In this document: one piece after another, positions 32,350-41,058 of the stretch
Layout of the letters: each line of letters starts with the position of its first letter
Position numbering within the stretch: position 1 is the first letter of the stretch
Origin: CAZBUB01 sp964494985
GTDB lineage: Bacteria > Desulfobacterota > Desulfovibrionia > Desulfovibrionales > Desulfothermaceae
Assembly (NCBI GenBank): GCA_964494985.1
Contig: CAZBUB010000001.1
Span: forward strand, 1-64,000
Reading direction: 5' to 3'
Length of the DNA: 64,000 bases
Notes under the pieces: generated by a model
Databases searched by the model: none
What the model was told of the DNA's origin: nothing
What the model saw: only the letters and a program-made list of their open reading frames with translations
Position numbers and translations under genes: made by a program

Positions 32350-33026
32350 GCTTTGTCGTTTTCCTGTCCTTGCATTAAGTGCAACCTGCCCTGAATCAAG
32401 CCAAGAATTCTGGCCTTTGGCATAGCCTGTAGCAAGTGCTTATTGTGTGTGGCCAGGAGCACAGTGGTCCCGTGCATTTTGAACTGCTTAAGGATCTGGA
32501 GCAATCTGAACGACAGCTCCTCATCCAAGTTGCCTGTAGGCTCGTCAGCCAAAAGCAGTTTGGGGTTCGTGACCACCGCCCTGGCAATGGCCACTCTTTG
32601 TTGTTCCCCTCCTGAAAGCTCCTTGCATTTGATCTCAGACTTGCCGCTTAAGCCAAGGGCCCGCTGTACTGCACTCACCCTTCGTTTTTTTTGTGGCCCA
32701 GTCATGCCCCTTACTTCCAGGGGTAGGGCGATATTCTGGTATACGCTCCTGTCACTGAGGACCTTAAAGTCCTGGAAGACAACGCTCACCTCTCGTCTTA
32801 GCCTGGGCAAGTGCCTGGGCCTGATGCCATTGAGCTGTAAACCTGCCACTTCTGCCTGTCCCCTTTGCAAGGGCAAAGCCCCATGCAGGATTCGCAGCAA
32901 AGTGGTTTTGCCTGCGCCAGAAGGCCCGGTCAGATATACAAATTCCCCTTGATGAACCTCAAAGCTGATGTCCTTCAGCACCCAGTTTCTATTAAAGGCA
33001 TGGGAAAGGTGTTTCACGTGCAACAA
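32334..33026 (-). CDS. ftsE: Cell-division ABC transporter ATPase FtsE
   Basis: 230 residues starting at TTG (33026), two bases after the stop of the response-regulator gene; no ATG is available. Walker A GPSGAGKTTLL, Q-loop VVFQDFKVL, signature LSGGEQQRVAIARA, Walker B LLLADEPTGNLD and the switch His in LATHNKHL are intact. With FtsX it couples ATP hydrolysis to cell-wall hydrolysis at the septum. The first codons overlap a near-perfect parS-like sequence (33010-33025). Confidence 0.95.
   Translation of the reverse strand: MLHVKHLSHAFNRNWVLKDISFEVHQGEFVYLTGPSGAGKTTLLRILHGALPLQRGQAEVAGLQLNGIRPRHLPRLRREVSVVFQDFKVLSDRSVYQNIALPLEVRGMTGPQKKRRVSAVQRALGLSGKSEIKCKELSGGEQQRVAIARAVVTNPKLLLADEPTGNLDEELSFRLLQILKQFKMHGTTVLLATHNKHLLQAMPKARILGLIQGRLHLMQGQENDKACSSD
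33010..33025. promoter_or_regulatory. parS-like sequence at the ftsE start
   Basis: TGTTTCACGTGCAACA matches the parS palindrome TGTTTCACGTGAAACA at 15 of 16 bases. It lies across the ftsE start codons (Leu-His-Val-Lys-His). It could be a second ParB site 3.8 kb from the first, or chance within coding sequence. Confidence 0.4.
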
Positions 33027-33028
33027 AG

Positions 33029-34192
33029 TTATTTGCTCTTTGTTTGTGTTTTCTGCAATTTATGCAGCAATTCTTCAGCCTGTTTAAACTCAGGATCCAA
33101 ACTTACTGCTTTTTGAAGATATTTCTGGGACTTATCAATTTCTTGGTTATTCACATAGGCTATGGCCAGGTTGTAAAGCAGGTGCGCGCTTTGATCGTAA
33201 AGCCTAAGCCCCCGGTGGTAGAGCCTAATGGCTTCTTTAAAACGGCCCTGTTTGCTGAGGGCCACGCCTTGATTGTTGATAGTGCGCACGCCTAAGTAGT
33301 CAAATAAAAAAGGGCCGAAATCCAAATCCACTTGATCCACCAGCTCCTTTTCTAGATATGCGTTCCAAACCCTTTCTTTAAGCTCCTGGTTGTTCGGTTC
33401 TATGTTCAAAGCCCGTTGAAAACTTTTTCTGGCAGTCTCTACTTTGCCCTGGGCCAAGCAGATTCTGGCCTGCTGAAAATGGAACTCTGCGTTCTCAGGG
33501 CTGATGTTCAAGGCCTTTTGCATGCATTCCTGGGCAAGTTCCAAATTCGAGCTTTCCATATGTATACGGGCCAATAGGCACCATCCCTTAGAAATGTCAG
33601 GATTGGCCTGAAGGCCTTGATTGATAATACTTTGGGCTTGCTTAGGATCCCCAGAATCCAGCTTCAGTGCTCCCTGTTCCACTTTGATTCTGGGCCAAAG
33701 CACAGGGTGCTGCTGTTCAAGCTGCAGCAGGATCTGCTCTGCATCCTCTGCTTTTTTTTGCTGTAAAAGATCATGAGCTTCTTGCAGGGCTTTTTGCAAC
33801 AACAGCTCAGGGTTTCCTGATTCGAGCTCATGAAGTTTTTCTTGCAGGGACTGGATAGTTACAGGCTTGACAATATAGCTGGTGACACCAAAATCGCAGG
33901 CCAGAGCTACGTCCTCGGTTTCGGATTTCGAGGTGATGAAAATAAAGGGCAGCCAAGCAAAGTTTTGACTTTTCCTGACCCAACGCAAAAAATCCAAGCC
34001 ATTGAGTTTGGGCATTTTCCAGTCACTAATAATCAAGCCGGTGTCTGGATGAGCTTGTAAAATCTGTTGGGCCTGCTCCCCGTTTTGGGCCTGAAGGAAA
34101 TTATCAAACCCCAGCACTTCCAGGATATTGATTACAGTTTGAACAACAGCCTGGATATCGTCTACGACCAATACTGGCTTGCTTTTGTCCAT
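33029..34192 (-). CDS. Response regulator with C-terminal TPR repeats
   Basis: 387 residues. A receiver domain (1-125) has LVVDDIQAV, phospho-acceptor in LIISDWKMPKLNG, ITSKSE and VKPVT. A linker helix leads to tetratricopeptide repeats (~150-385, for example EFHFQQARICLAQGKVETARKSFQRALNIEPN and LLYNLAIAYVNNQEIDKSQKYLQKAVSLDPE). There is no DNA-binding domain, so the output is protein interaction. It follows the GAF-type kinase by 5 bp and precedes ftsE by 2 bp; a link of this two-component system to cell division or envelope state is suggested by context only. Confidence 0.88.
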   Translation of the reverse strand: MDKSKPVLVVDDIQAVVQTVINILEVLGFDNFLQAQNGEQAQQILQAHPDTGLIISDWKMPKLNGLDFLRWVRKSQNFAWLPFIFITSKSETEDVALACDFGVTSYIVKPVTIQSLQEKLHELESGNPELLLQKALQEAHDLLQQKKAEDAEQILLQLEQQHPVLWPRIKVEQGALKLDSGDPKQAQSIINQGLQANPDISKGWCLLARIHMESSNLELAQECMQKALNISPENAEFHFQQARICLAQGKVETARKSFQRALNIEPNNQELKERVWNAYLEKELVDQVDLDFGPFLFDYLGVRTINNQGVALSKQGRFKEAIRLYHRGLRLYDQSAHLLYNLAIAYVNNQEIDKSQKYLQKAVSLDPEFKQAEELLHKLQKTQTKSK

Positions 34193-34197
34193 TTTCC

Positions 34198-35514
34198 TTA
34201 CTCCTGGCTGCTGAACAAAGTAAAGCAGAATCTGCTGCCGTGAGGCTGCACATCCTCTACCCAGATATCTCCCTGGAGCATGGTCACGATCCTGTAGCAG
34301 ATAAATAACCCAATGCCGCTGCCCTGGATCCTGGTATCGATATCTTCGTTCTCCCTTCTACTAAATTTTTGGAATATGGAAGACTTTATCTCTTCTGGTA
34401 CCCCTGGTCCATTATCCTGGATACAGATAGTTGCTACATATGGATAAGGGTCGAGATTGCGTCTGGCACGGGTCAGCTTATTCCAAATCAGGATTTGGCC
34501 TTGTGTGTATTTGATGGCATTGGAGAGCAGATTCTGCAAAAGATGCTTAAGCAGGCCTTTGTCTGCTATGACACTTAGCATTGGCTCTGTTTGATCCTCA
34601 ACTCTGATTTCTTTCTCCTGCAATAGGGCTGCATGCTCTTTTTGTACCTGGGCTAGGACCTCTTGCATACAAATGCTTTCCAGGCTCTGGCCCTGCTTTT
34701 GCCAGGAATCCAGCCTGGCCATCTGCAAAAATTCATTGATCATCTCCAACAGGTTTTCCGCTCCTTTCCTGGCAGTCTCAGCAAAAGACTTCTCTTTGTC
34801 CTCCAGGCCTAGGTATTGCAAAAGGTCCAAATTAGAAATGATTGCAGACAAAGGGCTCTTGAAGTCATGCACCACCATTTCTACCAACTCTGATCGCTCC
34901 TGGGAGCTGATCAAAAGCTCCTTTTGCTTCAGCTCCAGCTCGCGGCTTAGGCTTTGATATTTATCCCTTTCCTGGCGCAATTTCTCCAGGATAAGTGAGT
35001 TCTGCACCCATGGCGTGAGCCAGGATGCATAATCAATAAGCAACTCAAGATCAGTAGGCTGGAAATGCATTTCATCCAGCCTGTCAGAGGCATTGATAAT
35101 CCCTATAAGCTCCTGCTCATGGTCAGAAAAAAGTGGCACGGCCAAAAAGGAGCCAGTTACGTAGCGCTTTCTGCGCTGGATAAACCTGCTGTCCTGATCG
35201 ATGTCCTGTACCAGCAATGGTTTGTTGCTGTGCAAAACATATTCAGAAACAGAGCCTGTTTCCAGCTGAATGCTTTGACCAATGAGCTCCTGTCTTGTGC
35301 TTGCAGCAATCGTAAATGTATTTGCAGCATAACGCTCTTTGAGCATGATCGAGCCCTGACCTGCCTTTAATCTAGGCAGTAGGAGCGCAAGGCTTTTGCA
35401 CATTTTGTCCTGCAGGCCTAGATGAGAGCTGGAGAGTATCGCTGTAATCTTACGGATACTATCGAGCTTTTCCTGCAAACTGCTGGCAGACTGTGTGCTT
35501 GGTGACTGCTGCAT
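34198..35514 (-). CDS. Cytoplasmic GAF-domain sensor histidine kinase
   Basis: 438 residues from the ATG at 35514 (AGTAGGT upstream); a GTG at 35625 gives a longer but poorly supported start. A GAF domain (~25-180, LLLPRLKAGQGSIMLKERYAA, VPLFSDHEQELIGIINASDR), a coiled coil, HisKA with SELVEMVVHDFKSPLSAI (His phospho-acceptor) and HATPase (LLSNAIKYT, IQDNGPGV, GSGIGLFICYRIV). No membrane span or signal peptide. Paired with the TPR response regulator that follows. Confidence 0.9.
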   Translation of the reverse strand: MQQSPSTQSASSLQEKLDSIRKITAILSSSHLGLQDKMCKSLALLLPRLKAGQGSIMLKERYAANTFTIAASTRQELIGQSIQLETGSVSEYVLHSNKPLLVQDIDQDSRFIQRRKRYVTGSFLAVPLFSDHEQELIGIINASDRLDEMHFQPTDLELLIDYASWLTPWVQNSLILEKLRQERDKYQSLSRELELKQKELLISSQERSELVEMVVHDFKSPLSAIISNLDLLQYLGLEDKEKSFAETARKGAENLLEMINEFLQMARLDSWQKQGQSLESICMQEVLAQVQKEHAALLQEKEIRVEDQTEPMLSVIADKGLLKHLLQNLLSNAIKYTQGQILIWNKLTRARRNLDPYPYVATICIQDNGPGVPEEIKSSIFQKFSRRENEDIDTRIQGSGIGLFICYRIVTMLQGDIWVEDVQPHGSRFCFTLFSSQE

Positions 35515-35656
35515 ATACCTACTTACCAGGTTGTTGGGACCAGCCTTGCAAGCAGAGCTGTCGTAGAGGTTGATTTGGAAATCATTTTTTGTGTTGGGAA
35601 CATTTCCAGGTCTTGCTCTGATCACTCAGGGCAAAAAGGTTATCAGTTCAATATTA

Positions 35657-35730
35657 GTATTTATTCACCATCTGCTGTGCCCGGATAAGATTTACCGAGG
35701 AAGAAGCCCTGGACCTAGTGAACAGTTACC
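35657..35730 (-). repeat. Dispersed inverted-end repeat, copy D
   Basis: On the minus strand it starts GGTAACTGTTCAC and ends GGTGAATAAATAC, with CTTATCCGGGCACAGCAGA inside. It is the short variant shared with copy E (45675-45748). The rfaE1 stop codon (35726-35728) lies inside its end, so the repeat supplies the gene's last bases. Confidence 0.65.
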
Positions 35731-36784
35731 TCCATTTTTCCAGCTCGATTTGTTGGGCAGTCTTTTGCAGCTGACGTTGCAGATCTTGGGCGTTGACCCA
35801 TGCAGTGCCTACCTGACCAACAACCAAGCCTGCTGCGGCATTGGCCAGCAGGCAGCTCTGCAAAAGATTGCCCCCCACATCCAAGGCTGCAGCCAGAATA
35901 GCAATTACTGTATCCCCAGCACCAGTAACATCAAAGACCTTCTGGGGAACAGCAGGAATTTTGTATACAGGGCCCTCTTTGTTGAACAGGACCATGCCAG
36001 CAGGTCCCAGGGTAATCAGCAGATTTTTGCACCCCTTCGCAGCCAGGATGTGATCCCCAGCAGCCAGGATCTCTTCTTGGTCAGTCAGAGCCAGTTTGCT
36101 AAACCAAGAGGCCTCCTTGCGATTGGGAGTCATAAGGAAAAAGCCAGGGTAGAAGGCATAGTTCTTTTCTTTGGGGTCCAAGAGCACCCTGGCGTGTTTT
36201 GGGGCTCGGTCTGATAATTCCTTGAGCAAACCAGGACTGATGCATCCCTTGCCATAATCAGACAGGATCATAGTTGGACATTGGTCCAGTTTCTGCAAAA
36301 GCAAAGCGCTGAGTTCCTTCTCCTGTTTGCGGGCGAGAGGCTGATACTCCTTGTCCACCCTGACCACTTGTTGGCCCTGGGCCAGAATCCTGGTCTTGAC
36401 TGTGGTACGCCAGCATTTGCTCTGCAAAAGCTCGTGCTGGATTTCGTTGTTGCGTAAAAGTTGTTTTAGCTGCTCAGCTTCGAGATCCTGGCCTGCCTGG
36501 GTCAATAATACAGGCTTGGCGCCTAAGGCTTGCAAGTTTTGGGCAACGTTGCCAGCTCCACCCAATTTGTACTCTTCTTGTTCTATCTTGACCACAGGCA
36601 CTGGAGCCTCAGGGGAGATTCTCTCAGCACTACCGTATTGATAGTGATCCAGCATAATGTCCCCAGCTACCAGGACTCTGCTCTGCTCCAGCCTTTGCGC
36701 TAACCGCAAAAGCTCCGCAATTGAAGTATTGGCCAGGGGAATGCTTTGCAGTTCCTTATTGGTCGTATCGTTCGTTTGTTTCAC
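35726..36784 (-). CDS. rfaE1: D-glycero-beta-D-manno-heptose-7-phosphate kinase (RfaE1/HldE kinase domain)
   Basis: 352 residues from GTG at 36784 (GAGGAG ten bases upstream). PfkB fold with VLVAGDIMLDHYQYGSAERISPEAPVPV, KLGGAGNVAQNLQALGA, and the active-site VTGAGDTVIAILAAAL with the catalytic Asp. This is the HldE N-terminal domain only; the adenylyltransferase domain is absent, as in organisms with separate RfaE1 and RfaE2. It acts in ADP-heptose synthesis for the lipopolysaccharide core. The start codon lies in parS and inside the parB 3' end. Confidence 0.93.
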   Translation of the reverse strand: MKQTNDTTNKELQSIPLANTSIAELLRLAQRLEQSRVLVAGDIMLDHYQYGSAERISPEAPVPVVKIEQEEYKLGGAGNVAQNLQALGAKPVLLTQAGQDLEAEQLKQLLRNNEIQHELLQSKCWRTTVKTRILAQGQQVVRVDKEYQPLARKQEKELSALLLQKLDQCPTMILSDYGKGCISPGLLKELSDRAPKHARVLLDPKEKNYAFYPGFFLMTPNRKEASWFSKLALTDQEEILAAGDHILAAKGCKNLLITLGPAGMVLFNKEGPVYKIPAVPQKVFDVTGAGDTVIAILAAALDVGGNLLQSCLLANAAAGLVVGQVGTAWVNAQDLQRQLQKTAQQIELEKWR

Positions 36785-37706
36785 GTGAAACCAACTCCTC
36801 TGGTAGGCCTAACTTGCGCAACAATTGCCTCAGCTCCTGCTGGGAAGCGTATTTAAATGAAATCTGTCCCTGATCCCAGGCCCCTTGGATATTGACCCGC
36901 GCTGGGTACAAGTGGGAAAATTCCTGTTGTAACTGCTTTTTGTAGCTTTTAAATTCAGGATCTGATTTTTTGGGGGTGGATTTAGGGCTGGATCCTGATT
37001 TTAAATGTCTGGGTAGACAGCCATGATCTCTGCAGTGGGCAGCCGCCTTTTCCAACTCTCTTACTGAGAGATCATGGTATTTTACTGCAGTAAACAGAGC
37101 CAGACGCAGCGAGGGATCCTGAACCGCAAGCAGGCTTCTGGCCTGGCCAGTGGTGATCTCCCTGCTTTGTAGAGCTTCCTGAATCTCTGGCTCTAATTGC
37201 AAAAGGCGCAATGTATTGGCGACAGCTGATCTGGATTTTCCTAACCTAAGCGCAATCTCTGCCTGGGTAAGCTCCAAGGAGTATTGTAAATGGCTTATGG
37301 CCTGGGCTTCCTCCATAGGATTTAAGTCTTCACGCTGCAGGTTTTCAATAAGACCTAGGAGCAGGGCTTGAGTGGAATCCAGGCTGGATAAGATGACCGG
37401 CACCTGGGTCATCCCCGCAAGCCTGCAGGCCCTCCATCTTCGTTCTCCGGCTATAATCTGGTATTTGGATTCGCGGGGTTGGCTGCTGGCCAAAATCGGC
37501 TGCAGCAACCCCTGGGCCTTGATGGACTGGGCCAGTTCCTGTAGAGATTCTTCAGGGATGGTCTTTCTGGGCTGATCTGGGTTGGGCTGCAAGGAATCTA
37601 TATGCAGAATCTGCAGCTGTACTTCAGCCTTGCTGCTGTCTGGTTGGCTGGACTCTGCGAACAGGGCCTCCAGGCCCCTGCCCAGCCCCTTTGGAGAAGC
37701 TGGCAT
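36756..37706 (-). CDS. parB: Chromosome-partitioning protein ParB
   Basis: 316 residues from the ATG at 37706 (CAGGAGA upstream; the longer frame to 37796 is not conserved). It starts PKGLGRGLEALF, the usual chromosomal ParB opening, then the ParB/Srx nuclease-like CTPase domain (DSLQPNPDQPRKTI, IAGERRWRACRLAGMTQVPVI), the helix-turn-helix (LTQAEIALRLGKSRSAVANTLRLL) and a C-terminal dimerisation domain. It binds parS and spreads as a CTP clamp. The C-terminal codons overlap the rfaE1 start by 29 bp and contain a parS site. Confidence 0.96.
   Translation of the reverse strand: MPASPKGLGRGLEALFAESSQPDSSKAEVQLQILHIDSLQPNPDQPRKTIPEESLQELAQSIKAQGLLQPILASSQPRESKYQIIAGERRWRACRLAGMTQVPVILSSLDSTQALLLGLIENLQREDLNPMEEAQAISHLQYSLELTQAEIALRLGKSRSAVANTLRLLQLEPEIQEALQSREITTGQARSLLAVQDPSLRLALFTAVKYHDLSVRELEKAAAHCRDHGCLPRHLKSGSSPKSTPKKSDPEFKSYKKQLQQEFSHLYPARVNIQGAWDQGQISFKYASQQELRQLLRKLGLPEELVSRETNERYDQ
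36777..36792. promoter_or_regulatory. parS centromere-like site
   Basis: TGTTTCACGTGAAACC, with the perfect 14-bp palindrome GTTTCACGTGAAAC at 36778-36791; 15 of 16 bases match the bacterial parS consensus. It encodes Val-Ser-Arg-Glu-Thr of ParB and contains the GTG start of rfaE1. Location inside parB is common for chromosomal parS. Confidence 0.9.
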
Positions 37707-37785
37707 TATTTCTATTTCTCCTGATAGATTGTTTTTGTGCTGTCTGCCCTTTTTGACTATAACTGAAAAAGAGGAGATTGAAAAC

Positions 37786-38211
37786 ATGTGGAACAAAGGG
37801 GATCTGCTTCAGGACCTTTATGATGCCCGGGGCTCTTTTTTGGGACTTCTGATCAGTCCCAGTCTCTGGACAGAAGTGGAGGCACAGGTGGTGCCCATCC
37901 TTGAGCAGGCCATGGATAGACTACAACAGGAAAGTCAAGACACTAGGCAGAGCTTGCAAGAACCTTTGCAGGATTGGGAGTTGCTCCTGCAGCACTGGGA
38001 TTTTAAATATCCTGTAAGCAAGGAGGTCTCCTGTGAGATTTGTGGAAACCAGACCCAGGACTGGCAGAAGGACTCACCACGCAAATTTTTGCTTAAAGCA
38101 GCCAGTCTCGGGGGATTGGTGAGCTTTGAGTGCCTGAACTGCCAGGCTAGGATCATCAAGAAGCATTTTAAGGACTACGTTCAGGTCCAGGCCCAATCAG
38201 CAAAAAAATAG
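37786..38211 (+). CDS. Hypothetical protein with zinc-ribbon-like Cys pairs
   Basis: 141 residues from the ATG at 37786 (GAGGAG upstream). A helical N-terminal part (residues 1-75) is followed by CEICGNQ and, ~37 residues later, CLNCQA, a two-CxxC arrangement that could bind zinc. Family not recognised. It is transcribed against parA and parB and sits between them, so it separates two genes that are usually adjacent. Confidence 0.65.
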   Translation: MWNKGDLLQDLYDARGSFLGLLISPSLWTEVEAQVVPILEQAMDRLQQESQDTRQSLQEPLQDWELLLQHWDFKYPVSKEVSCEICGNQTQDWQKDSPRKFLLKAASLGGLVSFECLNCQARIIKKHFKDYVQVQAQSAKK

Positions 38212-38244
38212 ACTGCAGCGGCTTGAATACCTGCTCAGATTCTG

Positions 38245-38279
38245 ACAAGCATCCTGCCTGATCCTGGTGTGATGCTTGT
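38245..38279 (+). terminator. Hairpin after the zinc-ribbon gene
   Basis: ACAAGCATC (38245-38253) is complementary to GATGCTTGT (38271-38279) with a 17-base loop. It lies 33 bp past the stop at 38211, in the gap between convergent genes, but has no T-run. Confidence 0.35.
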
Positions 38280-38401
38280 GTGGAAAGCAGTTATGGGTTC
38301 ATGGTTATCAGTCACTGCAAATCGGCGATCAGGGCAGAATCGGCCTCCCCTCTGAAAACCGATAACTTATCATTGTTACCCATTTTCCAAACAAGCCAAG
38401 C

Positions 38402-39175
38402 TCAGTCTTTAAAAAGACCCAACAGCTCCCTGCCTAGATCGAGATAGGCCAAGGCGCCTTTCGACTTATAGTCGTAGCACAAGACTGGAAGTCCATGGCT
38501 GGGGGCTTCTGAAAGGCGCACATTTCTGGGGATCACGTTTTGAAAGACCTGGGAGCCGAAGTATTGGCGTACTTCCTGGACAACTTGGTGGGAGAGGTTG
38601 TTTCTGCGGTCAAACATGGTCAAGACCACTCCCAGCAGCTGCAGCTCAGGGTTGAGCCGTTTGCGCACTATGTCCAGGGTCTGCATCAGCCTGGCAATAC
38701 CTTCCAGAGCGTAGTACTCGCATTGTAAGGGAATCAACAGGCTACCTGCTGCACAAAGCGCATTCACAGTGATCAGGCCCAAGGAAGGGGGGCAGTCCAA
38801 AAGGACAAAGCTGTAATCTGATCGGATCTGTTCCAGTACCTCACGCAAATAGTATTCTCTGCCGATTTTTTGTACCAGTTCCAGATCCGCTGCCACCAGG
38901 TCTTGGGTGGCAGGCAGAATATCCAAAAAATCAAGGCAGGTGTTCTGGATCATGCCCCTGGCCAACTCAGGTTGGAACAGGGCTTGGTATAAGTCCTGTT
39001 TTCCACTCAGGGCAGTGATGTTCAAACCACTGCTGGCATTGGCTTGGGGGTCACAGTCCACGAGCAATACACGTTTTTCCATAGCCGCAAGTGAGGCCGC
39101 CAAATTTATTGCAGTTGTGGTCTTGCCCACTCCACCTTTTTGGTTGGCAATGGCAATAGTTTTCTGAAAGCCCAT
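38402..39175 (-). CDS. parA: Chromosome-partitioning ATPase ParA/Soj
   Basis: 257 residues from the ATG at 39175 (AGGAAAC upstream). Deviant Walker A KGGVGKTTTAINLAASLA, CDPQANAS (A' motif), Walker B FVLLDCPPSLGLITVNAL, and the C-terminal FDRRNNLSHQVVQEVRQYFG with VIPRNVRLSEAPSHGLPVL typical of chromosomal Soj. It has no N-terminal helix-turn-helix, so it is the short chromosomal type. parB lies 0.7 kb downstream on the same strand, beyond an oppositely oriented gene. Confidence 0.96.
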   Translation of the reverse strand: MGFQKTIAIANQKGGVGKTTTAINLAASLAAMEKRVLLVDCDPQANASSGLNITALSGKQDLYQALFQPELARGMIQNTCLDFLDILPATQDLVAADLELVQKIGREYYLREVLEQIRSDYSFVLLDCPPSLGLITVNALCAAGSLLIPLQCEYYALEGIARLMQTLDIVRKRLNPELQLLGVVLTMFDRRNNLSHQVVQEVRQYFGSQVFQNVIPRNVRLSEAPSHGLPVLCYDYKSKGALAYLDLGRELLGLFKD

Positions 39176-39517
39176 GTTTCCTATCATGATTTGTGACTGT
39201 TCATTAGAGGGACAACACCTTAACCAGTGGCCCGGGCCTTATCATTTCCCAACTTTCGAGCACAGCAGGTGGAGAATAATTACCTTGATTTTATGTTTTT
39301 GCAAAGGACTTATGCAGGGTAAAGGTTGGAATAAAGGCAGAATGCAGCTTTTCACCTGGGGCTGCAGATGCATCCAGGTCGCGCGATTCCCCTGTTGGTT
39401 CCTGTCCCAGCGTGTTCTTTGCAGACTATAATCAGCAAGTGCACTTGGCCTGCAAAACTGCCAAAGCTCGTTGCTGTTCCTGGTGCTGCAGGGCTCCGGA
39501 AGACTGCTGCTGCTAAA
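39176..39517. other. 342-bp region upstream of parA
   Basis: No gene with a ribosome-binding site. It contains repeat copy C (39193-39283) directly upstream of parA; the remainder (39284-39517) shows no structure I can support. Confidence 0.5.
39193..39283 (+). repeat. Dispersed inverted-end repeat, copy C
   Basis: Begins GTGACTGTTCATTAG, runs through ACAACACCTTAACCAGTGGCC and CTTATCATTTCCC, then CGAGCACAGCAGGTGG, and ends GAATAATTAC. It is close to copies A and B over most of its length. It lies 18 bp upstream of the parA ATG and so may affect its promoter. Confidence 0.7.
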
Positions 39518-39832
39518 TTAAGATTGCCAGTCCGGGCCCTCACTGGAACCAAATGTGCGATGGCAATACGTCTGGGCTTCCTGCAGGGAAGAAATCAAGA
39601 AGACTGCTTCCTGGATATTTTGTTTCTTCACGCTTTGTAAAAGCTCCTTGGCCAGATGCTGGAAATCGTCAGCTTCGAGCTCCCAGGACTCTGGAGCCTG
39701 GCTCTGCATTCTGAAACAAAGTTGGGCAAAGCGTTTTACATCATCCAGGGCTGGCAAAGTGCCCTCTGTGCTGTCCTGCTTGATTCTGGTGAAGACCTGG
39801 TCCATTTCCTGCTTAAGTTCCCTGAAAAGCAT
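39518..39832 (-). CDS. Small XXXCH-type protein
   Basis: 104 residues, helical, ending with EAQTYCHRTFG followed by a short tail. The Cys-His-basic ending and the preceding helices match the C-terminal domain of the protein at 18536-19084 (KQCHAKFK), and share QxFxRIK near the start with its IFDRIKARG. Such XXXCH domains were described with GAK systems in sulfate reducers. No partner enzyme is adjacent; it lies 23 bp after the start of the epimerase-side gap. Function unknown. Confidence 0.6.
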   Translation of the reverse strand: MLFRELKQEMDQVFTRIKQDSTEGTLPALDDVKRFAQLCFRMQSQAPESWELEADDFQHLAKELLQSVKKQNIQEAVFLISSLQEAQTYCHRTFGSSEGPDWQS

Positions 39833-39855
39833 AGGATATTACCTTTTAAACTCTT

Positions 39856-40863
39856 TTATATCTGGTAATACTGTTTATACCATTGCCAAAATCTGGCTAT
39901 GCCATTTTCTATTGGGGTGGAGGGCCGAAAGCCCACATCTTGTTCCAAATCATCCACGTCTGCGTAAGTATTGGGCACATCTCCAGGTTGCAGGGGCTGG
40001 TAGTCCTTTATCGCCTTTTGGCCCAGGCATTCCTCCAAAATCTGGATGAAACGTTCTAGCTCCACACTGTTATTGTTTCCGATATTATAGAGTCTGTAGG
40101 CAGCAGGGCTGCTGGCAGGGTCTGGGTTATCACCGCTCCATTGTGAATTGGGCTCTGGGATTTTATTCAGCACTCGCAATAGCCCCTGCACAATATCGTC
40201 AATATAGGTAAAATCCCTTTTCATGTGGCCGTAGTTGTAAACAGCGATAGGCTCGCCTTGCAAGATACTCTGGGTAAACAGGAAAAGAGCCATGTCCGGC
40301 CTGCCCCAAGGTCCATAAACTGTGAAGAACCTGAGCCCGGTGCAGGGAATCTGATACAAATAGCTATAGCAGTGGGCCATAAGCTCATTGGACTTCTTGC
40401 TGGCAGCATATAGGCTGATGGGGTGATCTACGTTGTGGTGTACGCTAAAGGGCATCTTGGTGTTCAGGCCATATACAGAGCTGGAAGAAGCAAACACCAA
40501 ATGCTTTACAGCATGCCATCTGCAGCATTCTAGAAGATGGCCAAAGCCAACAATATTTCCCTGGATGTAGTCCTGGGGGTGCGTCAGGCTGTGTCTGACC
40601 CCAGCCTGGGCAGCAAGGTTGACCACATGGGTTGGGCAGTGCTCCTGGAAAAGCTTTGACAGACCCTGTTCGTCCTCCAGGGCCAATTGGGTAAAATGAA
40701 AATGCGTAAAGTCCTTCAGGATTTTCAATCTGTCCTTTTTGAGCTGTACAGAGTAGTAGGGGTGCAGATTGTCCAGGCCCACGACCTCAATATCCTGGCG
40801 TAGAAGGGCCAGGCAGAAATGGAATCCAATAAATCCTGCTGCTCCAGTAACGAGTACTTTCAT
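39856..40863 (-). CDS. UDP-glucuronate 4-epimerase-type NAD-dependent epimerase
   Basis: 335 residues from the ATG at 40863 (AAGGA upstream). Extended short-chain dehydrogenase with MKVLVTGAAGFIGFHF (NAD site), GLDNLHPYYSVQLKKDRL, catalytic Tyr-x3-Lys in SLYAASKKSNELMA, and GLRFFTVYGPWGRPDMALF plus GHMKRDFTYIDDIV, which are characteristic of UDP-glucuronate 4-epimerases. The product UDP-galacturonate feeds surface polysaccharide. No other polysaccharide gene is adjacent except rfaE1 3 kb away. Confidence 0.88.
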   Translation of the reverse strand: MKVLVTGAAGFIGFHFCLALLRQDIEVVGLDNLHPYYSVQLKKDRLKILKDFTHFHFTQLALEDEQGLSKLFQEHCPTHVVNLAAQAGVRHSLTHPQDYIQGNIVGFGHLLECCRWHAVKHLVFASSSSVYGLNTKMPFSVHHNVDHPISLYAASKKSNELMAHCYSYLYQIPCTGLRFFTVYGPWGRPDMALFLFTQSILQGEPIAVYNYGHMKRDFTYIDDIVQGLLRVLNKIPEPNSQWSGDNPDPASSPAAYRLYNIGNNNSVELERFIQILEECLGQKAIKDYQPLQPGDVPNTYADVDDLEQDVGFRPSTPIENGIARFWQWYKQYYQI

Positions 40864-41058
40864 GTTCTTTTCCTTATAAAGGCTTTTGTCTGAGTAAATT
40901 CTGTGCAGAGCGAAGCCCTTGCTGTTTATCAGGTGCAAGGTTTGTGGAGAAAATCTCTTGCAGAATGCAGTTATTAGGGTGCCTGTGCCCGAACTGGTGA
41001 CTGATAATACATTTCTTTTCCATGCTTGGTTATGCCTGGGAAATTTTTGGTACCGAGG

